64,000 bases of DNA from Inquilinus limosus DSM 16000 (GCF_000423185.1 NZ_KE383986.1:234570-298569); one strand, 5' to 3'. Shown: positions 47,053 to 54,708, counted from the stretch's first letter. Numbers and translations are program-made. The notes: generated by a model not told the origin, from the letters alone.

Positions 47053-47480
47053 CACTTGGGCTTGCCTCCGATGATCGCGGCGATCTCGGCGCCTGTCAGG
47101 GTTTGGCGCTCGTCGAGGGCGACGGCGACGCGCTCGATGGCCTCCCGATGCCTCTCGACAAATTCCTGTGTGATGTCCCGCAGCGCGCCGCGGATGGCGC
47201 CGGTATCGCCCCAGGAGCCGATGAAAATGGCGTGGGCCAGAAGCTGCTCATCGCTCGCGGACATGTCGCCTGTCCGCTCGGCGCAAACTCCGGCCAACGC
47301 GGTGATGGCGAAGGCCATTGCCACTTGCGAGTGGTGCTTGCCCCGCATGAACAGGTCATGGGGCTGCCCGAATGTGACGCTAGGATCTGCGCCGACCATA
47401 GCGACGAAGACTGGGATCCCTTTCTTGTAGGCAGCAACGGCGTGCCCAGCCTCATGTAGAGCAGCGGCCGAACTCACCAT
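47052..47480 (-). CDS. Small HEAGH metallopeptidase, M41-like
   Basis: A 142-residue protein with the zinc motif HEAGHAVAAYKKGIPVF near the N-terminus (histidines about 9 and 13) and a C-terminal helix ITQEFVERHREAIERVAVALDERQTLTGAEIAAII like that of the FtsH peptidase domain. It has no AAA domain and no membrane segment, so it is a stand-alone peptidase domain. In a row of phage-type small genes it could process an element or helper protein, which is inference. Overlaps both neighbours. Confidence 0.7.
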   Translation of the reverse strand: MVSSAAALHEAGHAVAAYKKGIPVFVAMVGADPSVTFGQPHDLFMRGKHHSQVAMAFAITALAGVCAERTGDMSASDEQLLAHAIFIGSWGDTGAIRGALRDITQEFVERHREAIERVAVALDERQTLTGAEIAAIIGGKPK

Positions 47481-47656
47481 GACGGCCGCGCCTTCATCTC
47501 GTGCCAGTCATTAGAAGGCGGCGCGTCGCTGGTATCGCGGAGAGCGCACCAGAATTTGCAATGGTGAATCACGATCGCCCTTCTCTCGTAGTGCTTCCCG
47601 GGCTCGAACACCCGAACACGTAGGGCAGGCCGAGTTCCTGCTGAGACAATGTCCAT
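47474..47656 (-). CDS. Small phage-type protein with carbohydrate-binding-like motif
   Basis: A 60-residue protein (MDIVSAGTRPALRVRVFEPGKHYERRAIVIHHCKFWCALRDTS..). The FEPGKHY..FWCALRDTS..DWHEM pattern is a short form of the beta domain seen in the 46380-46691 protein. GAGG lies eight bases before ATG 47656, which is also the start in the alternative long frame. Overlaps the peptidase start by seven bases. Confidence 0.55.
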   Translation of the reverse strand: MDIVSAGTRPALRVRVFEPGKHYERRAIVIHHCKFWCALRDTSDAPPSNDWHEMKARPSW

Positions 47657-47719
47657 GGTGGAAGCCTCAATCATCATAGGGCCAATGTGTCACGGTTCTT
47701 GGGCCTGCGTAGTGACGCG

Positions 47720-47941
47720 TCACTCATATTCGTTCCATTGTCTTGAGATCGACTGAATCAGTTCGGACACGGCTCGATCGAAAGCCTGCTCGCTGTCGGC
47801 GAGCATCGGATCCAGGAAGCCAAGCGCCTCAAGCGCGGCCCCGAAATCGACCTCGTCGACCTCGATCATGATCACCCGACGTCCGGCCCTCCGGCGCTCG
47901 CGAAGCCGACGCATGCGTTCCTTCGACGAGGGACCGCTCAT
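47720..47941 (-). CDS. Small conserved basic phage/island protein
   Basis: A 73-residue protein: MSGPSSKERMRRLRERRRAGRRVIMIEVDEVDFGAALEALGFL.. The MSG.SSKERMRR.RERRRAG pattern recurs in prophages and islands. The basic head suggests nucleic acid binding; the rest is helical and acidic. ATG 47941 overlaps a tiny upstream gene (ATGA). Confidence 0.6.
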   Translation of the reverse strand: MSGPSSKERMRRLRERRRAGRRVIMIEVDEVDFGAALEALGFLDPMLADSEQAFDRAVSELIQSISRQWNEYE

Positions 47942-48015
47942 GCGGCGTCCCCCGCCGTGTCAGTCAGCCCATTCGCAATGCAGGCAATCCGATCGAGCAG
48001 GTCATCACTCAACAT
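47938..48015 (-). CDS. Possible 25-residue leader-like gene
   Basis: ATG 48015, with AGGAAG ahead, encodes MLSDDLLDRIACIANGLTDT and five more residues, and its stop overlaps the next start (ATGA). The good ribosome-binding site and coupling support it, but nothing else does. Confidence 0.35.
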   Translation of the reverse strand: MLSDDLLDRIACIANGLTDTAGDAA

Positions 48016-48427
48016 CGAAGCTTCCTAGGCGAAGGTTTTTTCTACAGGTTTTGGAAAGAGCGAGTGCCCGCGCCGGTCCCCGGTCGAGGCGGGACAAGAC
48101 CTCTGGATCCCCCCGACCGGGGGGAGCGACCGGTCTGCCGACCGAGCCCTCGCGGGCCGGTGCCGGAAGGTCCGCACGCGGCGTGCCAAAATCGCAGGGA
48201 AAAGCTGCTCGGTCGCGAGGCGGGGGGAGTGTCAAAATCGGGTCCGCCTCCCCCAGGGGCCGGCGCGGGCCCTTCGTTCGCACCGAGATCAAATTTTGAA
48301 AGGGGGGGTTTCGGCTTTCCGGAGGCCGCCCAACTTTTTTCTTTTGAAACGCGGCTTTGCGCGCGGAGGTCCCTGCGCCGGTCCCCGACCGGTTGGCCCC
48401 CGATCCTCGGATACCCCCCCTTCCCCC
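48016..48427. other. 412-base stretch without a supported gene
   Basis: Open frames here look like GC-skew artefacts (Pro/Arg/Gly-rich, no motif, no ribosome-binding site). The stretch has G and C runs and two near-copies of GCGCCGGTCCCCG (about 48070 and 48373). It separates the small-gene row from the gene at 48428 and may hold the promoter for the whole tailspike-containing run. Confidence 0.5.
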
Positions 48428-48649
48428 TCATCGACCCGCTCCGAGGAGGGCTAGGGCATCCTGCAGGCCCACCAGGTCATCCTGCAGCGCGATCCTGCGG
48501 GCCCGGATGTCGATGAGCCTGGTGGAGCGCTCGCCGCTCTCGAGCTCGCCGACGACCTCGGCCGCTGCCGCGGCACGCAACTGCTCCAGCTCGACCTCGG
48601 CCTTGGCGATGGCAGCGCGGATCAGGGCCTGTCGTTCGGTCACGCTCAT
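48428..48649 (-). CDS. Hypothetical coiled-coil protein
   Basis: A 73-residue protein (MSVTERQALIRAAIAKAEVELEQLRAAAAAEVV..) predicted to be two long helices. GGAGG lies before ATG 48649. It is the first gene after the RepA-like gene and the GTTGGAA array in the same direction. No family recognised. Confidence 0.55.
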   Translation of the reverse strand: MSVTERQALIRAAIAKAEVELEQLRAAAAAEVVGELESGERSTRLIDIRARRIALQDDLVGLQDALALLGAGR

Positions 48650-48747
48650 GACGGATTCCTCCAGTCGCAGGCCCTCATTGGCCCGGCAGGTTGGGCGCCC
48701 CGCCCCAAGCGGGGGCGTTCCAACCGCCTGGGGGGTATAAGGGGGGA

Positions 48748-48876
48748 GTTGGAACAGGCAGTTGGAAGCGGTTGGAAGTCAGTTGGAACCGCAGAAACTC
48801 TGGGCTCCGAAGTCGGTTGGAAGGCGGTTGGAAACCGGTTGGAAGCGGTTGGAAGGCGGTTGGAAACCGGTTGGAA
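48748..48876. repeat. Ten phased GTTGGAA repeats (iteron- or operator-like array)
   Basis: GTTGGAA begins at 48748, 48761, 48771, 48782, 48816, 48827, 48838, 48848, 48859 and 48870. The steps are 13, 10, 11, 34, 11, 11, 10, 11 and 11 bases, so nearly all copies lie on one face of the helix. The usual unit is CGGTTGGAA(G/A). The steps are not multiples of three, so this is a DNA-level repeat, not a protein repeat. It lies just past the RepA-like gene: a likely replication origin or binding array for that ATPase or another element protein. Confidence 0.8.
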
Positions 48877-48884
48877 GGCTCCGA

Positions 48885-50057
48885 TCATGTCGGCTGCTCG
48901 CATGGCATGAGACGCCAACGCTGCTTCGACTGCGGGCCGAACGGCACCGACTGAATTCGGCCGCTGGCCAGAAGGCTCTCCATCGCCTCCGCCAAATCCC
49001 GCCGCGACACACCCTTGCCGCCGGGTAGGCTTGCGATGACGGCCGGCGCATAGGTCGGCCCCTTGTTGGCGGAGACGTTCCGACCCTGCTCAAGGCACAG
49101 GCGCAGCAGGCGAAGAAAAGTGCCTTCGGCTCGAACGCGGCGGTCGATGCGATCGACGGTATCCTCCAGCGAGGCAAGAACAGGCTGGAAAGCCCCGCTC
49201 TGCCATCGCATCAAGATCTCCTCGCCGACGCGGCCATAGTTGGCCTTGGCGCGTCGCAGGACGCGCGCATCCGGATCGACCTCATCGTCGGCATCGGCCT
49301 TTGGCCGGTCGAGAAAGAGCCGGCTGCGCACTGCCGCATCCCAGGCGGTCGATCCGGAGTATTCTGAATCGCCGGCCTTCGCCGGATGCGCCAGGAGGAT
49401 CACGGCGGCCCCTGACGGCTCGCACAGCCTGGCAAGCATGTTCACGAACTGCGTCGTCTCGGCCCGGCTATTCTCGTTCCCGGCGAACGTCTGGGCCGCG
49501 TTGTCGATGACGATCAGCGTGGGCTTGGCGTCGTGAACCCAAGTCAGCAGCTGGCTGAACAGCTCGGTGTGGCGCCCCTGAAAGCCCGGCTCGACTTCGA
49601 ACAGGACGTTCGGCAAGCCGGCACGAGCCGCCCAACGCAGAACAGGGGACGCACGCTCGAGCTGGGCCGCCTGCAGGATGGCAGTCTGCCGGCGCCAAAT
49701 CTCCGCATGGTCGTCCTCAGTGAAGAGGCCGAGTGCGGCACCGCTGGCAACCTCGAGCCCAAGCCAGGGGACGCCCGACGTGGCGGAGATGAGGAGTTGC
49801 TGCGCGAGCAGCGTCTTCCCGTTGCCGCCCCGGCCGCTCAGCATCGTCACGCATCCACGGGGAATCCAGCCCTCGACGAGCCATTCCCGTTCTGGCGGGT
49901 CGTTGCCCAGCTCCGACGCGATCTGCCAGGTGAGCAGCTTGGGGGCCGATTGGCCGCCCCGCCCCAGTTGCTCCACGTCCAGCGCGTCGATCTGAGCTAT
50001 CAGATCCCTCGCAAGCGTGTCGGAGAGGCGCCGGCCGAGGGCGCCGTCGATCTTCAT
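48885..50057 (-). CDS. RepA-like AAA ATPase / replicative helicase
   Basis: A 390-residue RecA-fold ATPase of the RepA/AAA_25 type. Walker A is SGRGGNGKTLLAQQLL (about 75), Walker B TLIVIDNAAQTF (about 175), with a sensor-like VILLAHPAKAG later. These proteins drive plasmid, phage-satellite and prophage replication. ATG 50057 overlaps the excisionase stop (ATGA). The GTTGGAA array is right beyond its end. Helicase action is by analogy. Confidence 0.85.
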   Translation of the reverse strand: MKIDGALGRRLSDTLARDLIAQIDALDVEQLGRGGQSAPKLLTWQIASELGNDPPEREWLVEGWIPRGCVTMLSGRGGNGKTLLAQQLLISATSGVPWLGLEVASGAALGLFTEDDHAEIWRRQTAILQAAQLERASPVLRWAARAGLPNVLFEVEPGFQGRHTELFSQLLTWVHDAKPTLIVIDNAAQTFAGNENSRAETTQFVNMLARLCEPSGAAVILLAHPAKAGDSEYSGSTAWDAAVRSRLFLDRPKADADDEVDPDARVLRRAKANYGRVGEEILMRWQSGAFQPVLASLEDTVDRIDRRVRAEGTFLRLLRLCLEQGRNVSANKGPTYAPAVIASLPGGKGVSRRDLAEAMESLLASGRIQSVPFGPQSKQRWRLMPCEQPT

Positions 50058-50269
50058 GCGGGCAGGCCGACGAGCTTCTTGAGCGAATGCCAATAGATCA
50101 GACGGCGCCCAGCGGCGTGGGTGTACTCCAGATCACCGGACTTCATCAGGTTGTAGAACTGAGAGTCGCTGATGCCAGTAAGCTTGACCGCCTGCTGGAC
50201 CGTACAAGTCAACCGGTCCACTTCGCGCACAAGGGCGGAATGGATCTGATCAGAGGTCTTGTTTCGCAT
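50054..50269 (-). CDS. Excisionase-like HTH protein
   Basis: A 71-residue protein with a MerR/Xis-type winged HTH: TCTVQQAVKLTGISDSQFYNLMKSGDLEYTHAAGRRLIYW. Such proteins (AlpA, Xis) act with P4-type integrases to excise the element or regulate it. ATG 50269 is used; a TTG at 50284 would extend it. An 11-bp palindrome (50275-50304) sits directly over its 5' end. Coupled to the RepA gene (ATGA). Confidence 0.7.
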   Translation of the reverse strand: MRNKTSDQIHSALVREVDRLTCTVQQAVKLTGISDSQFYNLMKSGDLEYTHAAGRRLIYWHSLKKLVGLPA

Positions 50270-50274
50270 ATTGA

Positions 50275-50304
50275 CCCACAGCAATTGTAGTTGATTGCTG
50301 TGGG
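50275..50304. promoter_or_regulatory. Perfect 11-bp inverted repeat, probable operator
   Basis: CCCACAGCAAT (50275-50285), eight-base spacer TGTAGTTG, ATTGCTGTGGG (50294-50304). It begins five bases upstream of the excisionase ATG and lies between it and the previous gene. Either an operator for an element repressor or a hairpin in the mRNA that hides the ribosome-binding site of xis-repA. There is no T-run on either side. Confidence 0.65.
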
Positions 50305-50322
50305 AAGCATGCCGGGAGACGT

Positions 50323-50988
50323 TTAGTCAGTCGAAGGGAGCTTGCCTACCCGTTTCGGCGACCCTGCCGCCCTAGCGGCTTTAATTGCTGCACCGGCTTG
50401 AGCCGGTGCCTCGGCGTCGATCCCGAAGATGCCAAATAGCTCGGCCAGATAGTCCACGAAGGGCCCAGTCGTGATCCATCCATCCTGATGCTGGTTGACT
50501 GGAACTCTGCGCTTCACAGTAGTCGCTCGTGCGCCACTAAGGCGCTCGTACACTTCGAGAGCGACAGAACTGAAAGCTGCCGCAAACCTCTTCCCCGGCT
50601 TTGCCGGCTTTGTTGGCGCCTCATGTTCGATCGATTGGGCGGCTTGATCCGCAAGGTCGGCGAAGCGGTTCAAGCCGCGGATATCGAAGGAAGGCTTCGA
50701 GACAGGTTGCCCGGGCTGGACGCCAGCAGCCTCTATCAGCGCCCGAGTCACATCGGACGGCATTTCCATGAGCCGGCTGATAAGGTCGCGACAGTCGTCC
50801 GCCATCTCCCGCAGATAGGCCGCAGCCGCTCGCGAGCCGATACGACGGTCGGAGCTCACTATCCCGCCGGCGGCCTGACTTCCGGCCATGAAGAGGTCGA
50901 TCGCGGCCGATCTGACCTTCTTATCGTCGGGGGCGCTGCTAATTCTGCGGAGAAGGTCTTCGGTTTCCAGAAACGGGTCCTGCCTCAT
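50323..50988 (-). CDS. Hypothetical protein between integrase and excisionase
   Basis: A 221-residue mostly helical protein (MRQDPFLETEDLLRRISSAPDDKKVRSAAIDLFMAGSQ..). It has no family I know. Segments AAAYLREMADDCRDLISRLMEMP and GLNRFADLADQAAQSIEHEAP are helical; the tail is basic (GSPKRVGKLPSTD). ATG 50988 overlaps the integrase stop (ATGA), so integrase and this protein are one unit, and it could be an integrase partner or element regulator. Confidence 0.6.
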   Translation of the reverse strand: MRQDPFLETEDLLRRISSAPDDKKVRSAAIDLFMAGSQAAGGIVSSDRRIGSRAAAAYLREMADDCRDLISRLMEMPSDVTRALIEAAGVQPGQPVSKPSFDIRGLNRFADLADQAAQSIEHEAPTKPAKPGKRFAAAFSSVALEVYERLSGARATTVKRRVPVNQHQDGWITTGPFVDYLAELFGIFGIDAEAPAQAGAAIKAARAAGSPKRVGKLPSTD

Positions 50989-52265
50989 CGTGCAGCCCTC
51001 ATTGGCCGAACGTCGCCGGCCGGCCTCGGAGCGGCGCAGAACTTCGCCCAATCTCCCATCAGGCGCCGCCGTTTATCGAACAGGTCGCCACGCTGATAGG
51101 CCGCCTGCACCTTGTTTTTGAGCGTGTGGGCGAGGCACGCCTCGGCCAGCTCCTCCGGATAGCCGGTGGCCTCTGCGGCCCAATCCCGGAAGCTGGAGCG
51201 GAAGCCGTGCACAGTGATTGGCCGGCCGCCCTGCTTCGGGTCGACCCATGGGAGGGGCGTCCCCTCCTCCACCTCGTTCATGCGATCGATGACGGCGGAC
51301 ATCGCCGCATTGGAGAGCGGCTTGCCCTTCTTGCCTCCTGGAAATACCCAGTCGCCATTCTTCGTGTCCCGCTGCGGCAACACTCTCTCCAGGATCGCGA
51401 TGACGGCCGGTGTAAGCGGGACACGATGCTCTTTGTCCGCCTTCATCCGATCGGCTGGGATGGTCCAGGTCTTCGCAGCGATGTCGATCTCTGGCCAGCG
51501 GGCGCCGATCGTCTCGTTGGTTCGCACCGCTGTCAGGATCGTGAATTCCAGCGCTATCGCGCCGACACCCTCCTGGCCACGCAGGGCGGCCATGAAATCG
51601 CCCATCTGCTTCCAGGGCAGCGCCGCATGGTTCCGGACCTTGCTCACCTTGCTGCGCGCCGGCAGCAAGTTCTCCAGATGCCCGCGCCAGCGCGCCGGAT
51701 TGTCACCCTCTCGCCAATGCCGGGACTTCGCGTAGTCGAGCACTGTCTCAATCCGGCCGCGAAGGCGGGAGGCCGTCTCCGGTTTCGTCGACCACAACGG
51801 CTCGACCACCTTCATGACCGCACCTGTGTCGACCGACGCGACCGGCCACGCACCAAAGACGGGAGCGGCATAGGTATCGAGCGTATTGCGCCATTGCTGC
51901 CGATGCTTCGGGTTGCGCCAGGTCGCCTCGTGGGCGGCGATGTACTTGTCCGCCACCTCCTTGAACGTGATCGTGGCGCCGATCTCTGCAGCAGCTTTAG
52001 CGCGCTCGGCTCTCTTATGTGTCAATGGATCAACGCCATCGAGCAGTAGCCGGCGCATATTCCGCGCCTTCTCTCGCGCCTCGGCAAGGGTCACGTCGTC
52101 GGCGTGCCCGAGGCCCATCCAGTGTGGCTTTCCGTGCAGCGTGTATCGGAACAGCCAAGACTTCTGATCAGGCCCGCGCACCTGCAGCCACAGCCCCCGG
52201 CCATCGCCGTAGCGGCCTGGCGTCTTCAGGTTCTTGACCTTGATCGCGCTGAGCTTCTCGCCCAT
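50985..52265 (-). CDS. int: P4-type tyrosine integrase
   Basis: A 426-residue integrase with the N-terminal arm-binding domain of the P4 family (KSWLFRYTLHGKPHWMGLGHADDVTLAEAREKA) and a complete catalytic domain: first Arg in LTAVRTNE (about 248), His-x-x-Arg in VHGFRSSFRDWA (about 353 and 356), His in CLAHTLKN (380) and nucleophile Tyr in QAAYQRGDL (390). ATG 52265 lies 170 bases inside attR. It would insert the element in the tRNA-Ser(GGA) 3' end. Directed into the element and coupled to the next gene. Confidence 0.96.
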   Translation of the reverse strand: MGEKLSAIKVKNLKTPGRYGDGRGLWLQVRGPDQKSWLFRYTLHGKPHWMGLGHADDVTLAEAREKARNMRRLLLDGVDPLTHKRAERAKAAAEIGATITFKEVADKYIAAHEATWRNPKHRQQWRNTLDTYAAPVFGAWPVASVDTGAVMKVVEPLWSTKPETASRLRGRIETVLDYAKSRHWREGDNPARWRGHLENLLPARSKVSKVRNHAALPWKQMGDFMAALRGQEGVGAIALEFTILTAVRTNETIGARWPEIDIAAKTWTIPADRMKADKEHRVPLTPAVIAILERVLPQRDTKNGDWVFPGGKKGKPLSNAAMSAVIDRMNEVEEGTPLPWVDPKQGGRPITVHGFRSSFRDWAAEATGYPEELAEACLAHTLKNKVQAAYQRGDLFDKRRRLMGDWAKFCAAPRPAGDVRPMRAAR

Positions 52266-52434
52266 CCGCCCAACCCCACGGCCAACATCTCAGCCTACAC
52301 TATAGGTATGGATGCGGATTGGCAACTATGGGCTTGGATGGGAAATCATTGCCCCAAAAACCCCAGCGACTCTGCCGATTTTAAAGGCTATTCTGGATCA
52401 ACGTGGGTGACCGTGGGAGGCCAGGGTTGGCGGA

Positions 52435-52449
52435 CTTCCCCTCCGCCAT
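52435..52449 (+). repeat. Right attachment site (attR)
   Basis: CTTCCCCTCCGCCAT repeats the 3' end of tRNA-Ser at 34550-34564. It lies 170 bases upstream of the integrase start. Sequence beyond it (a GIY-YIG remnant) is not part of the element by this reading. The match is only 15 bases. Confidence 0.7.
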
Positions 52450-52540
52450 CCTGCTTCGCGCTCACGCGCTTCGCAGGATTGCGAATTTCTCCGATCGCGA
52501 AGCAGGACGCCTCCGTAGCTTTAGCGGAGGGGGCTGCTGT

Positions 52541-52782
52541 TGTTTTACGTCTATCTCATAGAAAGTCTTTCCACATAGGGCCAGCGCTACGTCGGAGCGA
52601 CTGCCGATCTCAGGCAGCGTCTTCAAGAGCACAACTCAAGGAAATCCTACCACACTTCGAAATTCAAACCATGGCGGCTGACGACCTATATCGCGTTTAG
52701 CGATCGAGCCAAGGCGGAAGCTTTCGAGCGCTATCTCAAGTCAGGGTCCGGTCACGCCTTCGCCAACAAACGCCTATGGTAG
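52541..52782 (+). pseudogene. Decayed GIY-YIG nuclease family gene
   Basis: Translating from TTG 52541 gives LFYVYLIESLST, a TAG stop (52577-52579), then GQRYVGATADLRQRLQEHN and KPWRLTTYIAFSDRAKAEAF, and after one missing base near 52740 KSGSGHAFANKRLW and a stop at 52782. This is the FYVYLLES..G.RYVG..ADLRQRL.EHN pattern of the small GIY-YIG nuclease family (about 90 residues). Two independent lesions show it is dead. It lies right beyond attR. Confidence 0.8.
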
Positions 52783-53005
52783 TGTCCAGGGTGCTCCCGG
52801 TTCGAAGCCTATGAAGACCTACACTATATATCGCGCACCGATCGGCTATTGACAAAACCGGCAATTTTGCAATCGTTGCTCTGGAAGCCAGCTCGTATAG
52901 TTATATCATTTCAGCAGGCGCTATGCATTGCCCATGCTGGTTGCAGCTGACTGCACGGCAAAAAGCAACCTTTCCGAGGAAACCGATTTTGATAAGAGGG
53001 AAACA

Positions 53006-54076
53006 ATGGATCTCAGCACTCGTCTCGTCGACCTCCAGAAGAAGGTCGTCGCTCACCGAGAAATACTATTGACGGAAGAAGCTGCGAAGACAGCTCTCGT
53101 CATGCCGTTTATTCAGGCCCTGGGTTATGATGTTTTCAACCCTGGCGAGGTTGTGCCGGAGTTTACGGCGGATGTCGGAACCAAGAAGGGTGAGAAGGTT
53201 GACTATGCCATCTGCAAGGATGGGAAAATTTCCATTCTGATCGAATGCAAGCCCTCCAGCGCGGAACTGAGTCTCAACCACGCAAGCCAACTCTTCCGGT
53301 ATTTCAGCGTCACGGACGCGAGGCTCGCGGTCCTGACCAACGGCGTTGTTTATCAGTTCTACTCCGACGTCGACCGCCCTAACAAAATGGATGAGAAGCC
53401 ATTCTATACATTTTCTATAGAGGCAATCAAACCATCCGATCCAAAGATACTCGAAAAATTCAGCAAGTCTTCCTTCGACGTCGATCAGATTGTTCAGGAA
53501 GCCGTCAATCTCAAGATGCAGTCACAGCTTAGAAAAGAGCTGGAGAAGGAATTCAACGAACCCTCGGAAGATTTCGTCCGCATGTTGGCCTCGCGGGTCT
53601 ATGGCGGGCGGCTCACGCCGGCAATCAAGGAGAGCTTCGGCAAGATACTGCCAGCGGTGATCGCCAGCCTGATCCGCGATCTGGTGAATGAGCGACTATC
53701 TTCCGCCCTCAATGCCGCAGCACCTGAGATCCCTGACGTCGCCGACAACGGCTCGGACGAAGAAGCTGTGATGACAACGCCGGAAGAAATTTCAGGCTTT
53801 CACATCATTCAGGCGATCGTCTCTCGAGTTACCAGCCCGAAGCGCGTCGTGATCAGAGATGCCAAATCCTACTGCGCCGTGCTGTTGGACGACAACAATC
53901 GCAAGACGATCGCCCGCCTGCACTTCAACGGGGTGACGACCAAGCACCTCGGACTGTTCGAAGGCAAAGAGGAGACCAGACATCCGCTCTCCGACCTTAC
54001 CGAGATCTATCAATATGCGAGTCAGATCGAGGCTCGGCTCAGGGACCTGGATCCGAGTATTCCACAGCCCACCTAA
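53006..54076 (+). CDS. Solitary HsdR N-terminal-type nuclease domain protein
   Basis: A 356-residue protein with the type I restriction HSDR_N fold: LTEEAAKTALVMPFIQALGYDVFNPGEVVPEF, then the PD-(D/E)xK residues in KVDYAICKDGKISILIECKPSS, and LNHASQLFRYFSVTDARLAVLTNG. A distinct C-terminal domain follows (FHIIQAIVSRVTSPKRVVIRDAKSYCAVLLDDNNRKTIARL). AGAGGG precedes ATG 53006; the open frame to 52928 is not used. No HsdM, HsdS or helicase part is nearby, so it is a stand-alone protein of a type often found in phage-defence contexts. Less GC-rich than the host. Confidence 0.85.
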   Translation: MDLSTRLVDLQKKVVAHREILLTEEAAKTALVMPFIQALGYDVFNPGEVVPEFTADVGTKKGEKVDYAICKDGKISILIECKPSSAELSLNHASQLFRYFSVTDARLAVLTNGVVYQFYSDVDRPNKMDEKPFYTFSIEAIKPSDPKILEKFSKSSFDVDQIVQEAVNLKMQSQLRKELEKEFNEPSEDFVRMLASRVYGGRLTPAIKESFGKILPAVIASLIRDLVNERLSSALNAAAPEIPDVADNGSDEEAVMTTPEEISGFHIIQAIVSRVTSPKRVVIRDAKSYCAVLLDDNNRKTIARLHFNGVTTKHLGLFEGKEETRHPLSDLTEIYQYASQIEARLRDLDPSIPQPT

Positions 54077-54132
54077 GGCAATAACTTTCTGGAACTAGCG
54101 ACAGATTCGCGCTGAATCCGGCAAGTAGCTGG

Positions 54133-54612
54133 TCAGCCGACCGCCTCCTGCTCGGGCGGAAGCAGGAATTCGAGACCGTTCAGTCGCCCGATCTCGATTA
54201 CGCGCGGAATATCGGGAGCCCCGTTTTGCGGTGGTAATTCGCGGGTTCCGGGGGGCATCGGCTCTCCGGCCTGACTGAAGAAGGCGTCGTGGACACGGCC
54301 CGGCGCGTTGATGATCAGCAGCCGGCCGGGTCTCGCCCCTACATTCTTGAAGGCGTGCACCGCCCCGTCCGGAATCTTGACGAAGGCGCCGGTCTCCGCC
54401 GCGACTGTCTCCCCTCCGATGGTAAAGACGAAAGATCCGTCGAGCACGTAGAACGCCTCGTCCTCTCCGGGATGCCGGTTCGGCGGCGCGCCGGCGCCGG
54501 GCGCCGTCAGTGATTCGACGAGGCAGTAGGCACCGCCGGTATCCGGGCTGTGCGCCAGGAAACGGAGCAGGTTGCCGAACAGGTGATAGGTGTCGGTCGG
54601 ATACGCGGTCAT
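54133..54612 (-). CDS. Cupin domain-containing protein
   Basis: A 159-residue small-molecule-binding cupin: RHPGEDEAFYVLDGSFVFTIGGETV (motif 1) and AFVKIPDGAVHAFKNVG (motif 2) with metal-ligand histidines and glutamate. ATG 54612 has GGGAGGACGTC ahead; the longer frame to 54687 is not used. Divergent from a TetR gene 97 bases away, which probably regulates it. Could be a quercetinase-like or isomerase-type protein. Confidence 0.85.
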   Translation of the reverse strand: MTAYPTDTYHLFGNLLRFLAHSPDTGGAYCLVESLTAPGAGAPPNRHPGEDEAFYVLDGSFVFTIGGETVAAETGAFVKIPDGAVHAFKNVGARPGRLLIINAPGRVHDAFFSQAGEPMPPGTRELPPQNGAPDIPRVIEIGRLNGLEFLLPPEQEAVG

Positions 54613-54708
54613 GACGTCCTCCCTGTACGTACGGGCGCCTTGAGGCGTCTTGTCTAGTTTATGAGACATTAGTATCATTAAGATCACAGCGTCTCAAGAG
54701 AGTTCGCC

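Larger units (their letters stand above)
34550..52449. mobile_element. Integrated element in tRNA-Ser: phage satellite or reduced prophage
   Basis: About 17.9 kb between 15-bp direct repeats. The right end has a P4-type integrase, an excisionase-like protein and a RepA-like ATPase beside phased GTTGGAA repeats; the middle has small phage-like genes and a 1065-residue tailspike; the left has cargo (HEPN/AbiU2-like, nuclease, AlbA_2 ATPase) and regulators. Several genes are AT-rich against the very GC-rich host. No terminase, portal, major capsid, tail tube, tape measure, baseplate, holin or lysin is visible. That could mean a decayed prophage, or a satellite using a helper phage. The short att repeat is the weakest part of the boundary call. 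Confidence 0.75.

Noticed and set aside
48005-48431. Long open frames on both strands between the small-gene row and 48428
   Set aside because: Pro/Arg/Gly-rich translations with no motif or ribosome-binding site, as expected from GC-skewed noncoding DNA.
48748-48876. CRISPR array
   Set aside because: Units are only 10-11 bases with no unique spacers, and no cas genes are near.
48646-48903. Minus-strand open frame through the GTTGGAA array whose stop overlaps the next start (ATGA)
   Set aside because: Its sequence is dominated by the repeats read in shifting frames (RLPTASNRFPTAFQP), and the repeat steps are not multiples of three. It also overlaps the repA end. The ATGA overlap is the only support.
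34550-52449. Complete inducible prophage
   Set aside because: Head, packaging, tail-tube, baseplate and lysis genes are all missing between the repeats; only the spike and small tail-type genes are present.
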